Shown: positions 8,463 to 15,958 of the stretch, piece by piece
Layout of the letters: each line of letters starts with the position of its first letter
Numbering within the stretch: the first letter of the stretch is position 1
DNA from: Bacteroidia bacterium
Lineage (GTDB): Bacteria > Bacteroidota > Bacteroidia > SpSt-205
Assembly (NCBI GenBank): GCA_025057135.1
Contig: JANWXY010000047.1
Coordinates: 1 to 50,039 of the forward strand
Length of the DNA stretch: 50,039 nt
Reading direction: 5' to 3'
Notes under the pieces: generated by a model
Told to the model about the DNA's origin: nothing
Database searches by the model: none
The model's input: only the letters and a program-made list of their open reading frames with translations
Translations under genes and position numbers: made by a program

Positions 8463-9089
8463 TCAACTATTTCGGGCTGCGTGAAAGTTTCTTTCAGCCT
8501 GCTCCCAGTTCACGACATTCCACCAGGCCTTGACATAATCAGCCCGACGGTTCTGATAACGCAAATAGTAGGCATGCTCCCACACATCTAAGCCAAGTAT
8601 AGGTTGGCCTTTGAATTCACTAATGTCCATGAGTGGATTGTCCTGATTAGGGGTGGAGCCAATTTCCAGTTTGCCATCGCGCCATACGAGCCATGCCCAT
8701 CCTGAGCCGAAGCGTCCCAGAGCAGCTGCGGTAAATTTTTCCTTGAAGGCATCAAAGCTGCCAAAAGTCTGCTGAATCGCTTCAGCGAGCTGACCTATGG
8801 GCTGACCTTGTCCCTTGGGGGTAAGTAAAGGCCAGAAAAAGCTATGATTCCAGTGGCCCCCCCCATTATTCCGCACCGCCACGCGTATATCCTCAGGCAG
8901 TTTTCCGATGCTGGATAGTATCTCCTCAAACGGCTTAGCTGCCCAATCAGGGTATTTCTCTAAGGCAGCCTTGAGATTAGTGAGGTAGGTGCCATGGTGC
9001 TTCTGATGATGGATCTCCATCGTCATCTGGTCTATATGCGGTTCTAACGCATCGTATGCGTACGGCAAGCTTGGTAGTACGAACTCCAT
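8463..9089 (-). CDS. sodA: Superoxide dismutase, Mn-type
   Basis: Superoxide dismutase of the Fe/Mn family converts superoxide to hydrogen peroxide and oxygen. With the ATG at 9089 it has 208 residues, the family length, and begins [20 protein letters not shown]. Metal ligands are visible: His27 in [12 protein letters not shown], His in HWNHSFFW, and Asp and His in DVWEHAYYL. The GGGHWNHS segment and NQDNPLM (second-sphere Gln in the Mn-type position) point to manganese, though cambialistic use cannot be excluded. The ORF-track start at 9230 adds about 47 unrelated residues and is rejected: a perfect TATCTTTG box sits 5 bases before the ATG at 9089. It is the first gene of an operon with guaA. 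Confidence 0.94.
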   Translation of the reverse strand: MEFVLPSLPYAYDALEPHIDQMTMEIHHQKHHGTYLTNLKAALEKYPDWAAKPFEEILSSIGKLPEDIRVAVRNNGGGHWNHSFFWPLLTPKGQGQPIGQLAEAIQQTFGSFDAFKEKFTAAALGRFGSGWAWLVWRDGKLEIGSTPNQDNPLMDISEFKGQPILGLDVWEHAYYLRYQNRRADYVKAWWNVVNWEQAERNFHAARNS

Positions 9090-9094
9090 AGGTG

Positions 9095-9102
9095 CAAAGA
9101 TA
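9095..9102 (-). promoter_or_regulatory. -7 box of sodA (TATCTTTG)
   Basis: TATCTTTG on the minus strand, 5 bases before the ATG at 9089. It fixes the sodA start. Confidence 0.72.
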
Positions 9103-9149
9103 GGATGATGATTGGGCTCATCGCCTGATGTTGAAGGGTCGGTTTTGTC

Positions 9150-9157
9150 CATCTTTG
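9150..9157 (+). promoter_or_regulatory. -7 box of the dihydroorotase-like gene (CATCTTTG)
   Basis: CATCTTTG is followed by TCTG and the GTG start codon, a 4-base spacer. It differs from TAnnTTTG in the first base only. A TTG lies 16 bases upstream and could be a weak -33 element. Confidence 0.5.
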
Positions 9158-9161
9158 TCTG

Positions 9162-10370
9162 GTGCGGTTTGGTCCTGTGCGACTTCTGACCCTTGGGTCT
9201 CGCTGGCATGGGCGTTCGGTATATCTGCATTTAGATGAAAAAGGTATTCAGGGGATAGAGCTTTCGGATGCGCCTCCTCTGGCGGAAATATCGGTAGGAT
9301 GGGTGGACCTTTTAGCATGGACTCGTCAGCCTGAGATGCCTTCGTCAGAGAGCCTACATAGCCTTGCGGAGAGAGCCCGGAAGGGAGGCTTTACCCATGT
9401 CTTAGTGGGTGGCTGGGGCGGTTGGCATGAGCCGGCGGTACTTGCGAAGCTGTATTCTGACGCTGTGGGGCTGCCCGTCTGGATGCACTTCTTGGCTGCA
9501 TGGGCTACACCCGAAGGAAACCTTGCCCCCTTAGAAAGCCTGCGGGCTGAGGGCGCCGCGGGCTGGAGTATCCCTCCATATCAGCCTATTCCTTGGCGGA
9601 CGCTCATTCAAGCGTTACCATATCTGAGATACTTAGGCGGTCCTGTGTTCCTACTGCCTTTTTGGGAGGCTGCCCAGGGCGAAATCGGCGTGTCGGAAAC
9701 TTTATCTTTGGCTTTGTCTGGCTGGCGAGGCACGCCTGTCTTTGCTGAGACCGTTGCCATTCATGCTATTGCTGCTCTTCACCGGGCCTTGGGCAGCATG
9801 ATGTGTATCGGCCCCCTCTCTTCTAAAGAAGGACAAGAAGTAGCTCAGTTCTATGGATTGCAAACATTTACGAGCATTAGTTATCTCGTAGCCCATGCAG
9901 AAAAGCTTTTGAGCTATAATCCCTTTTGGAAGCTCCATCCCCCATTACGCAGCGCTGCTGACCAGCGCTATCTTGGACAAGCTGTGCTTTCGAGAGAAAT
10001 GCTTGTGGCTTCAGGAGACATTTTACCGCCTGCGGAGGAAAAAAATATAGAATGGAGCGCTGCGGCTATCGGACAGCCAACGGTACATGTTTTTGCTTCC
10101 CTACTATGGGAGACTGGAGGCACACTTTCTTCTGAGGGATGGGCACCAGAAAAGCTTATTCAGCTCTTAGCAGAAAATCCTCGCCGATTTTTAGGTATTT
10201 CTCCATTTGGATTAGAGGTGGGTGCGCCGCTGGACTTTACGGTATTCCGGATAGAGGATAGAGCTGAACCCCTTTCTGCTCCTTGGTCAGAATATACTTC
10301 TGCGCTTAGAGTTTTGGGGACTATCCGTTGCTTAGCCGACGCACATAGTCTTCAAAGCCAAATGTCTTGA
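9162..10370 (+). CDS. Dihydroorotase-like amidohydrolase, probably inactive
   Basis: The 402-residue protein aligns by eye with class I dihydroorotases: [40 protein letters not shown] takes the place of the usual D-x-H-x-H-F-R-E-P-G...GGFTT stretch, [14 protein letters not shown] matches the KVNPPLR segment, and NPRRFLGI matches the NPA-x-x-F/L-G-I ending. The metal-binding HxH is absent (DLLAW), the carboxylated Lys is not evident, and the usual DHAP segment reads SGDILPP. It may therefore be a non-catalytic homologue, as known for PyrC' proteins that serve as scaffolds for aspartate transcarbamoylase. GTG start at 9162, supported by a box 4 bases upstream. Its 3' end overlaps nspC by 50 bases. 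No pyr genes adjoin. Confidence 0.72.
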   Translation: MRFGPVRLLTLGSRWHGRSVYLHLDEKGIQGIELSDAPPLAEISVGWVDLLAWTRQPEMPSSESLHSLAERARKGGFTHVLVGGWGGWHEPAVLAKLYSDAVGLPVWMHFLAAWATPEGNLAPLESLRAEGAAGWSIPPYQPIPWRTLIQALPYLRYLGGPVFLLPFWEAAQGEIGVSETLSLALSGWRGTPVFAETVAIHAIAALHRALGSMMCIGPLSSKEGQEVAQFYGLQTFTSISYLVAHAEKLLSYNPFWKLHPPLRSAADQRYLGQAVLSREMLVASGDILPPAEEKNIEWSAAAIGQPTVHVFASLLWETGGTLSSEGWAPEKLIQLLAENPRRFLGISPFGLEVGAPLDFTVFRIEDRAEPLSAPWSEYTSALRVLGTIRCLADAHSLQSQMS

Positions 10371-11445
10371 CGATCCGAAAGCCGCCCTTTTCCATGACTA
10401 TAAGCGATGGATGGGCTACCCCGTTGAACATAGTCGTTTTCACAAATGTGTAGTGCGCCATATCATGGAAGGTGATGCGCTGCCCCACTTCCAAAGGTTG
10501 AGGGAAGCTATATGGTCCCATTTCGTCTCCTGCTAAGCAAGTAACCCCTCCCAACCAATAAGTTGGAAAGGTAGGATTGATTTCGGGGAGGGCTTCGCGC
10601 ACGATAGGGCGATAGGGCATTTCTAAGGTGTCTGGCATATGCGCTGTGAAAGACACATCCAACATAGCCCATCGGCGCCCTGCCGTTTCTGTGATGTCCA
10701 AGATTTCACTTACTAAAGTGCCAGCTTCCCACACAAAGGCCGCGCTGGGTTCTATGGATATGCGTTCTATGTGAGGTAAGCGCTGTTTGAGCCGCTTAAT
10801 CGTCTCTAAAAAAAGCGCGAGGTTATACCCAGTCCGGGTAATCAAGTGCCCCCCGCCGAGATTCAGCCAGCGGATATGAGCCAGCCAGGGAGCAAATTGC
10901 TGGAGGAGAGCCTCAATGAGCGTAGAAAAAGCCTCCGCTCCGGCTTCGCACAGTGTATGGACATGAAGGCCCGAAATCCGCGGTGGCAAGGGATACTGGG
11001 TGGCGGAAGGAGCTACCCCTAACCGTGATCCGGGTCGTCCTGGATTGTAGATGTCAGCACTGGCATGTCCATAATGGGGGTTGACCCGTAGCCCTATTTC
11101 TATGGACTCAGGGAGGTGGGTTTGCCAGCGATGGTAGGCTTCTAAGGAGTTGAATATCCATGTCCCTGTGATAGGTATCAGCACGGGCACATCCTCTGGG
11201 CGATACGCGGGCGCATACAGATGGACAGGCTTTCGGCTATGCATATGCCCAAATAGCGCTTCATTGAGGGAGCTGGCCGAAACTGCATCCGCCACGCTTA
11301 GAATATCAGGCATTAGAGCTGGCAGAGCGAAGCCCTTCAAAGCAAATAGCAGTTCTATCCCGGCTGCCTCCTTCGCTGCCCGGAGAAGATTGAGGTTGGT
11401 TTTGAGCTTTTCTCGGTCAATAATAAAAGCTGGGGATGGTAGCAT
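10321..11445 (-). CDS. nspC: Carboxynorspermidine decarboxylase
   Basis: NspC is a PLP enzyme of the alanine-racemase-fold decarboxylase group. It makes norspermidine or spermidine from the carboxylated precursor in the alternative polyamine pathway. The 374-residue protein starts SPAFIIDREKLKTNL, has the PLP lysine in FALKGFA (Lys37), the HVHTLCE motif typical of NspC, a GGGH segment in LNLGGGHLIT, the GVTCLAGDEMG stretch (active-site Cys and Asp) and FNGVAHPSL near the end. Length is normal. It has its own box (CATTTTTG) 4 bases before the ATG and stands back to back with tatA. The partner carboxynorspermidine dehydrogenase is not in the window. Confidence 0.93.
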   Translation of the reverse strand: MLPSPAFIIDREKLKTNLNLLRAAKEAAGIELLFALKGFALPALMPDILSVADAVSASSLNEALFGHMHSRKPVHLYAPAYRPEDVPVLIPITGTWIFNSLEAYHRWQTHLPESIEIGLRVNPHYGHASADIYNPGRPGSRLGVAPSATQYPLPPRISGLHVHTLCEAGAEAFSTLIEALLQQFAPWLAHIRWLNLGGGHLITRTGYNLALFLETIKRLKQRLPHIERISIEPSAAFVWEAGTLVSEILDITETAGRRWAMLDVSFTAHMPDTLEMPYRPIVREALPEINPTFPTYWLGGVTCLAGDEMGPYSFPQPLEVGQRITFHDMAHYTFVKTTMFNGVAHPSLIVMEKGGFRIVKTFGFEDYVRRLSNG

Positions 11446-11449
11446 TGGG

Positions 11450-11457
11450 CAAAAATG
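11450..11457 (-). promoter_or_regulatory. -7 box of nspC (CATTTTTG)
   Basis: CATTTTTG on the minus strand is followed by CCCA and ATG, a 4-base spacer. It is one base off TAnnTTTG and lies 2 bases from the opposing tatA box. Confidence 0.55.
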
Positions 11458-11459
11458 CG

Positions 11460-11467
11460 TAGCTTTG
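11460..11467 (+). promoter_or_regulatory. -7 box of tatA (TAGCTTTG)
   Basis: TAGCTTTG is followed by AGCC and ATG, a 4-base spacer. It is a perfect match to TAnnTTTG. Confidence 0.7.
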
Positions 11468-11471
11468 AGCC

Positions 11472-11666
11472 ATGTTTGGGCTCGGATACGGGGAGTGGCT
11501 TTTGATTTTCGGGGTACTGCTACTGCTTTTTGGGGGGCGAAAGCTGCCTGAGTTAGCTCGTGGGCTGGGAGCGAGCATTCGGGAGTTTAGGGAAGCGATG
11601 CGTAGTGAAAGTAGCGAGCGTACCTTGAAGGACGTCACTCCTTCCAAAGAAAAAACCTTAGAATGA
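11472..11666 (+). CDS. tatA: Sec-independent protein translocase subunit TatA
   Basis: TatA oligomers form the channel of the twin-arginine system, which exports folded proteins. The 64-residue protein has the standard plan. A single N-terminal membrane helix (YGEWLLIFGVLLLLFGG) is followed by the hinge and amphipathic helix GRKLPELARGLGASIREFREAM, and then a charged tail. Length and order match TatA/TatE. The gatA ATG overlaps the tatA TGA, so the two are coupled. tatC is not in the window. The start is supported by a box 4 bases upstream. Confidence 0.93.
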   Translation: MFGLGYGEWLLIFGVLLLLFGGRKLPELARGLGASIREFREAMRSESSERTLKDVTPSKEKTLE

Positions 11667-13057
11667 CCACCTCTTACATCGCCCTAAGAGGGGCTGTAGA
11701 GAGGGGCGAAATGACTTTTACTCAAGCGGTAGAGCGCTTTTTGCAGCAGATACAGGAGAGAAATCCTCACATAAATGCGCTCCTGGAGGTTTATGACATA
11801 GAGGCGCTGGAGCAAGCCCATCAATGGGATGCTGCTTGGAAAGTTGGTCAGTCGCTACCACCCTTGGCAGGCTTAGTTTATGTGCATAAAGATAACATAG
11901 CCGTAGCAGGCCATAAACTCAGCGCTGCTTCCAGAATCTTAGGAGGGTATGTTTCGCCATTTGATGCGACAGTTATTGAACGGCTGCGGAAGGCGGGCGC
12001 CATATGCATAGGGCGTGCGAACTGCGACGAGTTCGCCATGGGCTCCTCTAATGAGAACTCTGCTTTCGGTCCTGTGCAGCATCCTTATTTGGAGGGATAC
12101 GTTCCGGGTGGGTCCTCGGGGGGGTCTGCTGCTGCTGCGGCGGCGGGTTTCTGTCATGTGGCTCTCGGGAGTGATACGGGCGGGTCTATCCGTCAGCCAG
12201 CGGCATTCTGCGGACTATATGGGCTCAAGCCCACTTATGGGCGCGTTTCTCGTTATGGGCTGATAGCGTACGCTTCGTCATTTGACCAAATAGGCCCCTT
12301 GGCTCGTAGCTTAGAGGACCTCATCGCAGTGTATGAGATAATAGCTGGATTTGACCCACGGGATGCTACGACTGCCGCAGAGGACATTATTCCTTTCTCC
12401 TCTGATGAGGCTATTCCCCAGAGATGGGCTCTTCTCAGTCCAGAGGGAATGCATCCTGTGGTAGAGTCTGCCATTTCTTCTCTGGTAGAAAATCTGCGTT
12501 CTGCTGGTGCGCTCGTAGAGAAAATAGATTTTCCTTACTGGGACTACCTCATTCCGACTTACTACATTCTTACAACAGCTGAAGCCTCCTCCAACCTCGC
12601 TCGGTATGATGGGGTGCGTTATGGGCATCGTACCAAAGAAGCCCCTAACATGGAGTCTCTCTACGCTCGCTCTCGTAGTGAGGGCTTTGGAAGAGAGGTC
12701 AAACGCCGCATCCTTTTGGGGACATTCGTGCTTTCCGCAGGCTACTACGATGCGTACTACACCAAAGCGCAAAAGGTGCGTCGCCTGTTATACGACTATA
12801 CAGAGTCTTTGTTTGAGTCATACGATGTCATAGCTTTGCCTACCAGTGCTACGCCTCCCTTTCGTTTAGGGGAAAAAACTCAGGACCCTATCCAGATGTA
12901 TCTCTCCGACCTTTTTACTGTCTATGCCAATCTAACGGGTCATCCGAGCTTACAGATTCCCCTACATAGTTATACAGGGATTCAGCTGATAGCCCCATTA
13001 TTCAAAGAAAATCGGTTATTTGCGGCAGCGTATGCGCTTCGTCATATGGGGAGTTAG
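11663..13057 (+). CDS. gatA: Asp-tRNA(Asn)/Glu-tRNA(Gln) amidotransferase subunit A
   Basis: GatA is the glutaminase subunit that supplies ammonia for converting misacylated Glu-tRNA(Gln) or Asp-tRNA(Asn). It belongs to the amidase signature family. The Ser-cisSer-Lys triad is visible: Lys76 in VHKDNIAV, Ser151 in GGSSGGSAAA and Ser175 in SDTGGSIRQPA. It also has NCDEFAMGSSNENSAFGP and the KPTYGRVSRYGLIAYASSFDQIGP segment, which separates GatA from general amidases. Length is 464 residues, slightly short. The ATG overlaps the tatA stop, and the end overlaps the transglycosylase gene by 26 bases. GatB and GatC must be elsewhere. Confidence 0.95.
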   Translation: MTTSYIALRGAVERGEMTFTQAVERFLQQIQERNPHINALLEVYDIEALEQAHQWDAAWKVGQSLPPLAGLVYVHKDNIAVAGHKLSAASRILGGYVSPFDATVIERLRKAGAICIGRANCDEFAMGSSNENSAFGPVQHPYLEGYVPGGSSGGSAAAAAAGFCHVALGSDTGGSIRQPAAFCGLYGLKPTYGRVSRYGLIAYASSFDQIGPLARSLEDLIAVYEIIAGFDPRDATTAAEDIIPFSSDEAIPQRWALLSPEGMHPVVESAISSLVENLRSAGALVEKIDFPYWDYLIPTYYILTTAEASSNLARYDGVRYGHRTKEAPNMESLYARSRSEGFGREVKRRILLGTFVLSAGYYDAYYTKAQKVRRLLYDYTESLFESYDVIALPTSATPPFRLGEKTQDPIQMYLSDLFTVYANLTGHPSLQIPLHSYTGIQLIAPLFKENRLFAAAYALRHMGS

Positions 13058-14399
13058 CTGGGCGTTATTATTGAGAGGTCAGAGCTGGGATGCGCGCATA
13101 AGGGAGATGGATAGCCTCGTCAAATCTTATATCGCATGGCAGCGAGAAGGAGGGGAAACGCCTCCTATCAAATCGGATTTGCTACCCTTAGACCCGCAAG
13201 TCTTTGAGGAGCGTCTTCACGCTCTCAACGCTACCATTCCTCTTGAAGCTAATCCTGCCAGCTTACAGCAGGTTTATCTATATATTTATCAACAATCCAC
13301 GCTCACTGCCTATCTTTTGGGACTTGCAGATTATTATCTGCCGATCATTGAACCGATTTTGCGTTCCTATGGGCTGCCTTCAGAGCTTCAATACCTGCCG
13401 ATTATTGAGAGTGCATTTGTTCCTGAGGCGCTTTCGCCTATGGCAGCTGCTGGTATCTGGCAGTTTATTCCGGGAACTGGGCGCATATACGGCTTACGGG
13501 TAGATAGAATCATAGACGAAAGATACGATGTAGTCAAGTCCACCCACGCAGCCGCTCGTTATTTGAGGGATAGTTATCAGATATTAGGGGATTGGCTTCT
13601 GGTTATTGCCTCCTATAATTGCGGCGTAGGGCGCGTGCTTCGGGCGATAAAAATGTCTGGGGGTAAGACAAACTACTGGGAGATAGCGCCTTACCTTCCC
13701 CTGGAAACTCGCGGGTATGTGCCTGCCTTTATTGCCGCTTGTTACATTATGAACTATGCGCAGGCTCACGGGATTCAGCCGATTTTCCCGGATATTCCGA
13801 GGGAAACAGATACGGTTACCTGCCCCATTAGAATGAAACTTTCTCTCATCGCTTCTGCCTCAAAAGTGCCCCTGTCGTGGCTTAAGTTTTATAATGCAGA
13901 GCTGAGGGCTGATATCGTACCAGCTGGATATGTTTTGCGGGTACCTGCGATAGCCGCCTATGAGATATCTGAGGCGATTGGTCGTCTGAGTAGAGGCGAG
14001 CTCGCTCTGCAGCCCGTATCTCAGCGATATAGTGGCTACAAGCAACTCATCTGGCATACCGTACGACCTGGCGAAAACCTCTATACTATAGCGCGCACCT
14101 ATCAGGTATCGCCATATCATATTGTTCGGACTAATCAACTCTGGGGGTATAAAGTCGCTCCCGGTATGCGTCTGCGCATCGTCCCTCAAGCAGATTCAGT
14201 AGAGAGCTTAGAAGAATGGGGAGCTTATATAGAAGGAGGGGTGGCTTGGAAGCGTCAATATATTCCTGTATTCCCCTACATCATCCCTCGTTTTGTTCCA
14301 TTCAAGTTGCCGGTGAAAGTTTCGCCTGATACGATTCCTATGCCTGAACTTCCAGTGGAAGGGCCTTCATCTGCCACCCATCGGCGACGACGCTTTTGA
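13032..14399 (+). CDS. Membrane-bound lytic murein transglycosylase with LysM domain (MltD-like)
   Basis: The protein (455 residues from the ATG at 13032) cleaves peptidoglycan glycan strands. It starts with a signal peptide (MRFVIWGVSWALLLRGQ). The catalytic SLT domain lies at residues about 105-235, with the Glu in LPIIESAF, followed by SPMAAAGIWQFIPGTGRIYGL and ASYNCGVGRV, all family signatures. A LysM peptidoglycan-binding domain follows at about 335-385 (HTVRPGENLYTIARTYQVSPYHIVRTNQL). The track start (TTG 13020) is less likely because the ATG gives a clean signal peptide. It overlaps gatA by 26 bases and overlaps the convergent deacetylase gene by 62 bases. Confidence 0.9.
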   Translation: MRFVIWGVSWALLLRGQSWDARIREMDSLVKSYIAWQREGGETPPIKSDLLPLDPQVFEERLHALNATIPLEANPASLQQVYLYIYQQSTLTAYLLGLADYYLPIIEPILRSYGLPSELQYLPIIESAFVPEALSPMAAAGIWQFIPGTGRIYGLRVDRIIDERYDVVKSTHAAARYLRDSYQILGDWLLVIASYNCGVGRVLRAIKMSGGKTNYWEIAPYLPLETRGYVPAFIAACYIMNYAQAHGIQPIFPDIPRETDTVTCPIRMKLSLIASASKVPLSWLKFYNAELRADIVPAGYVLRVPAIAAYEISEAIGRLSRGELALQPVSQRYSGYKQLIWHTVRPGENLYTIARTYQVSPYHIVRTNQLWGYKVAPGMRLRIVPQADSVESLEEWGAYIEGGVAWKRQYIPVFPYIIPRFVPFKLPVKVSPDTIPMPELPVEGPSSATHRRRRF

Positions 14400-14940
14400 A
14401 AAAGTCGTACCAAAATGGTTTGTTGTGCGCGTGTTCGTGCAGAACTACGATATCTCCTGACCGCAGTTGTGCTAGTAGCTGATGCAGCCATTTTTTATGG
14501 CGTAAATAGTCCGGAGGCATAAGGTCCCAAAAAACCAGCTTGATTTTCTCGGGGAGAGGCGAAAATCCCCAATGCCCATAGGGTGCCCTAAAAGCAGGTA
14601 TAAGAGGCACACCCACTTTTTTCCATAAAGCTATCGCTCTGGTGATCTCTCTGGCAGTTCGTTTCACTCGCCATCCACTGAGATGTGTCATACCGTGAAT
14701 GCCGACATTATGTCCGTTTTTCCAGAGCAGAGGCACTACGGGTGTAGTGATATTTTCCTTGTATCGGCTCCATGTCCAAAAAAAACTGGCGCATCCGTCC
14801 CAAGCTCCCAGAAGGTCTATGAGCACAGCTGTATTAGGACTCGGACCGTCATCAAAGGTTAGATAGAACTCTCGCTGACCTCCCCTAGGGGGCAAATAGG
14901 CGCCTAAAGCGCGTTGAATAAGCCGAGACAGCCGCCACAA
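14338..14940 (-). CDS. Polysaccharide deacetylase (NodB homology domain)
   Basis: A carbohydrate esterase family 4 enzyme that removes acetyl groups from N-acetylglucosamine polymers. The 200-residue protein holds one NodB domain. It has the TFDDGPSP motif with the catalytic base and metal Asp, an HxxxH metal motif in the form GIHGMTHL, RAPYG, and a LHEH motif near the end. The N-terminus MWRLSRLIQRALGAYLPPRG is short and positive, and resembles cytoplasmic family members in Bacteroidota. The track start is TTG at 14940. It lies in TCACTTTG, which itself resembles a -7 box, so the true start may be the CTG three codons on. Start uncertain. It overlaps the MltD-like gene convergently by 62 bases. 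Confidence 0.85.
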   Translation of the reverse strand: MWRLSRLIQRALGAYLPPRGGQREFYLTFDDGPSPNTAVLIDLLGAWDGCASFFWTWSRYKENITTPVVPLLWKNGHNVGIHGMTHLSGWRVKRTAREITRAIALWKKVGVPLIPAFRAPYGHWGFSPLPEKIKLVFWDLMPPDYLRHKKWLHQLLAQLRSGDIVVLHEHAHNKPFWYDFFKSVVADGWQMKALPLEVQA

Positions 14941-14992
14941 AGTGAGGCGATAAACTCAGATGCTGAAGCGATTGTGAGCTTGGTATCCCTCG

Positions 14993-15026
14993 GAAAGCAA
15001 AACAGTCCCCCCGAAAGTTTGCTTTC
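14993..15026. repeat. Inverted repeat GAAAGCAAA ... TTTGCTTTC
   Basis: Nine-base perfect arms separated by 16 bases, in the 126-base gap between the deacetylase and stress-protein genes. On the minus strand the loop contains a run of six G. There is no U-run after it, so it is not a standard terminator. It could be an operator or a leader hairpin for the deacetylase. Confidence 0.5.
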
Positions 15027-15031
15027 ACAAA

Positions 15032-15041
15032 CCTTATAAGG
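15032..15041. repeat. Palindrome CCTTATAAGG
   Basis: A perfect 10-bp palindrome between usp and the deacetylase gene, a few bases from the longer inverted repeat. On the minus strand it overlaps AAGGTTTG, a weak -7 like sequence, so it could be a binding site at a deacetylase promoter. A chance palindrome is also possible. Confidence 0.3.
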
Positions 15042-15066
15042 CTCTAATAAAGTGGTCGTAGCTATC

Positions 15067-15915
15067 TCACGAGAGGGAGTCATTGCCGTTATCCTGACTA
15101 TCAGCTTTATTTGGGGATGGGAAAAAGAGCCAGGCCGCCTGACTATCTATTTCTGATTCGGGTATGGAACGCATAGCTGGTAGTATATGCATGGGGTCAC
15201 TAAAATAGGCAATCACGTCCGCTTCATACGATCGGCTCGTTTCCAGTAGTAGGCGGACTAAATGGACACTTTCCCACACCACAGGTTGATAATCAGCGCC
15301 ATGGGTTAGCTGCTGCCTAATCTTCTTGTGAATCTTTTCTATGGCGGGGGTCGGAGGTAATAAGGCTACTCCAGCCACAGATGGGACTAACTTCTGGGTG
15401 AGCAGTCGTAGAAGCCTTTTTCCAATAGGGGAATGGAAATTAGGATGATACGCTATCAGTAGCCGTTTCCAACGAACCTGGGTCTGAGGGAAGGTAATCA
15501 GCACCGGTATAGGCGAATGTCGGATAAAATGGCGTGCATGGAATCCAATGGCAGCCTTTTCAGTTTCGGTTTCACCCCGAGCCCCCATAGCCAGTAAAAT
15601 GTATTTTCCAGTCTCTAAGTGTCTGAATAGACCATCAGTGAGAAAATCTCGCTGGGTAATGATTTTGACTCGCTGAATATCCGCAGGAGGGAAGGTATCA
15701 TGCAAAAATCGGCGAAGTTTCTGTTGAGTGGCTTTTTCCGCTTCCATCTCCATATCCTCTATGACATGGGCAGAGAGAAACGGCAGTCCCTTAGGCAGCT
15801 GATAGGCATGATACAAGGCGATGCTTTGCTTAGTTGCTTTTCGTATCGGAATGAGCGCTTCCAAGGCTCGTACAGACGCCGGGCTGTAGTCAATCCCAGC
15901 GATCAATTTTGCCAT
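15067..15915 (-). CDS. Universal stress protein with two UspA domains
   Basis: The 282-residue cytoplasmic protein has two tandem UspA folds. The first (residues 1-143) begins MAKLIAGIDYSPASVRALEALIPI and contains LLAMGARGETETEKAAIGFHARHFIRHSPIPVLI, close to the ATP-binding G-x2-G-x9-G pattern. The second (about 147-270) begins VRWKRLLIAYHPNFHSPIGKRLLRLL and lacks an intact loop, so it may not bind nucleotide. Tandem Usp proteins are common in Bacteroidota. A perfect TATATTTG box lies 4 bases before the ATG, and the promoter stands back to back with that of the DUF349 gene. The exact role is unknown. Confidence 0.9.
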   Translation of the reverse strand: MAKLIAGIDYSPASVRALEALIPIRKATKQSIALYHAYQLPKGLPFLSAHVIEDMEMEAEKATQQKLRRFLHDTFPPADIQRVKIITQRDFLTDGLFRHLETGKYILLAMGARGETETEKAAIGFHARHFIRHSPIPVLITFPQTQVRWKRLLIAYHPNFHSPIGKRLLRLLTQKLVPSVAGVALLPPTPAIEKIHKKIRQQLTHGADYQPVVWESVHLVRLLLETSRSYEADVIAYFSDPMHILPAMRSIPESEIDSQAAWLFFPSPNKADSQDNGNDSLS

Positions 15916-15919
15916 GTAA

Positions 15920-15927
15920 CAAATATA
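15920..15927 (-). promoter_or_regulatory. -7 box of usp (TATATTTG)
   Basis: TATATTTG on the minus strand is followed by TTAC and ATG, a 4-base spacer. Confidence 0.72.
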
Positions 15928-15941
15928 TGCTGATTTTCTCG

Positions 15942-15949
15942 TACCTTTG
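15942..15949 (+). promoter_or_regulatory. -7 box of the DUF349 gene (TACCTTTG)
   Basis: TACCTTTG is followed by nine bases and ATG at 15959. The TTG start used by the ORF track (15947) lies inside this box and is rejected. Confidence 0.68.
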
Positions 15950-15958
15950 CGGGGCTAT

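Noticed and set aside
9090-9230. Longer superoxide dismutase start
   Set aside because: The added residues are unlike the family, and the TATCTTTG box is at 9095-9102.
12311-12772. 153-residue antisense ORF in gatA
   Set aside because: Complement of a highly conserved gatA region; no signal, no domain and no box.
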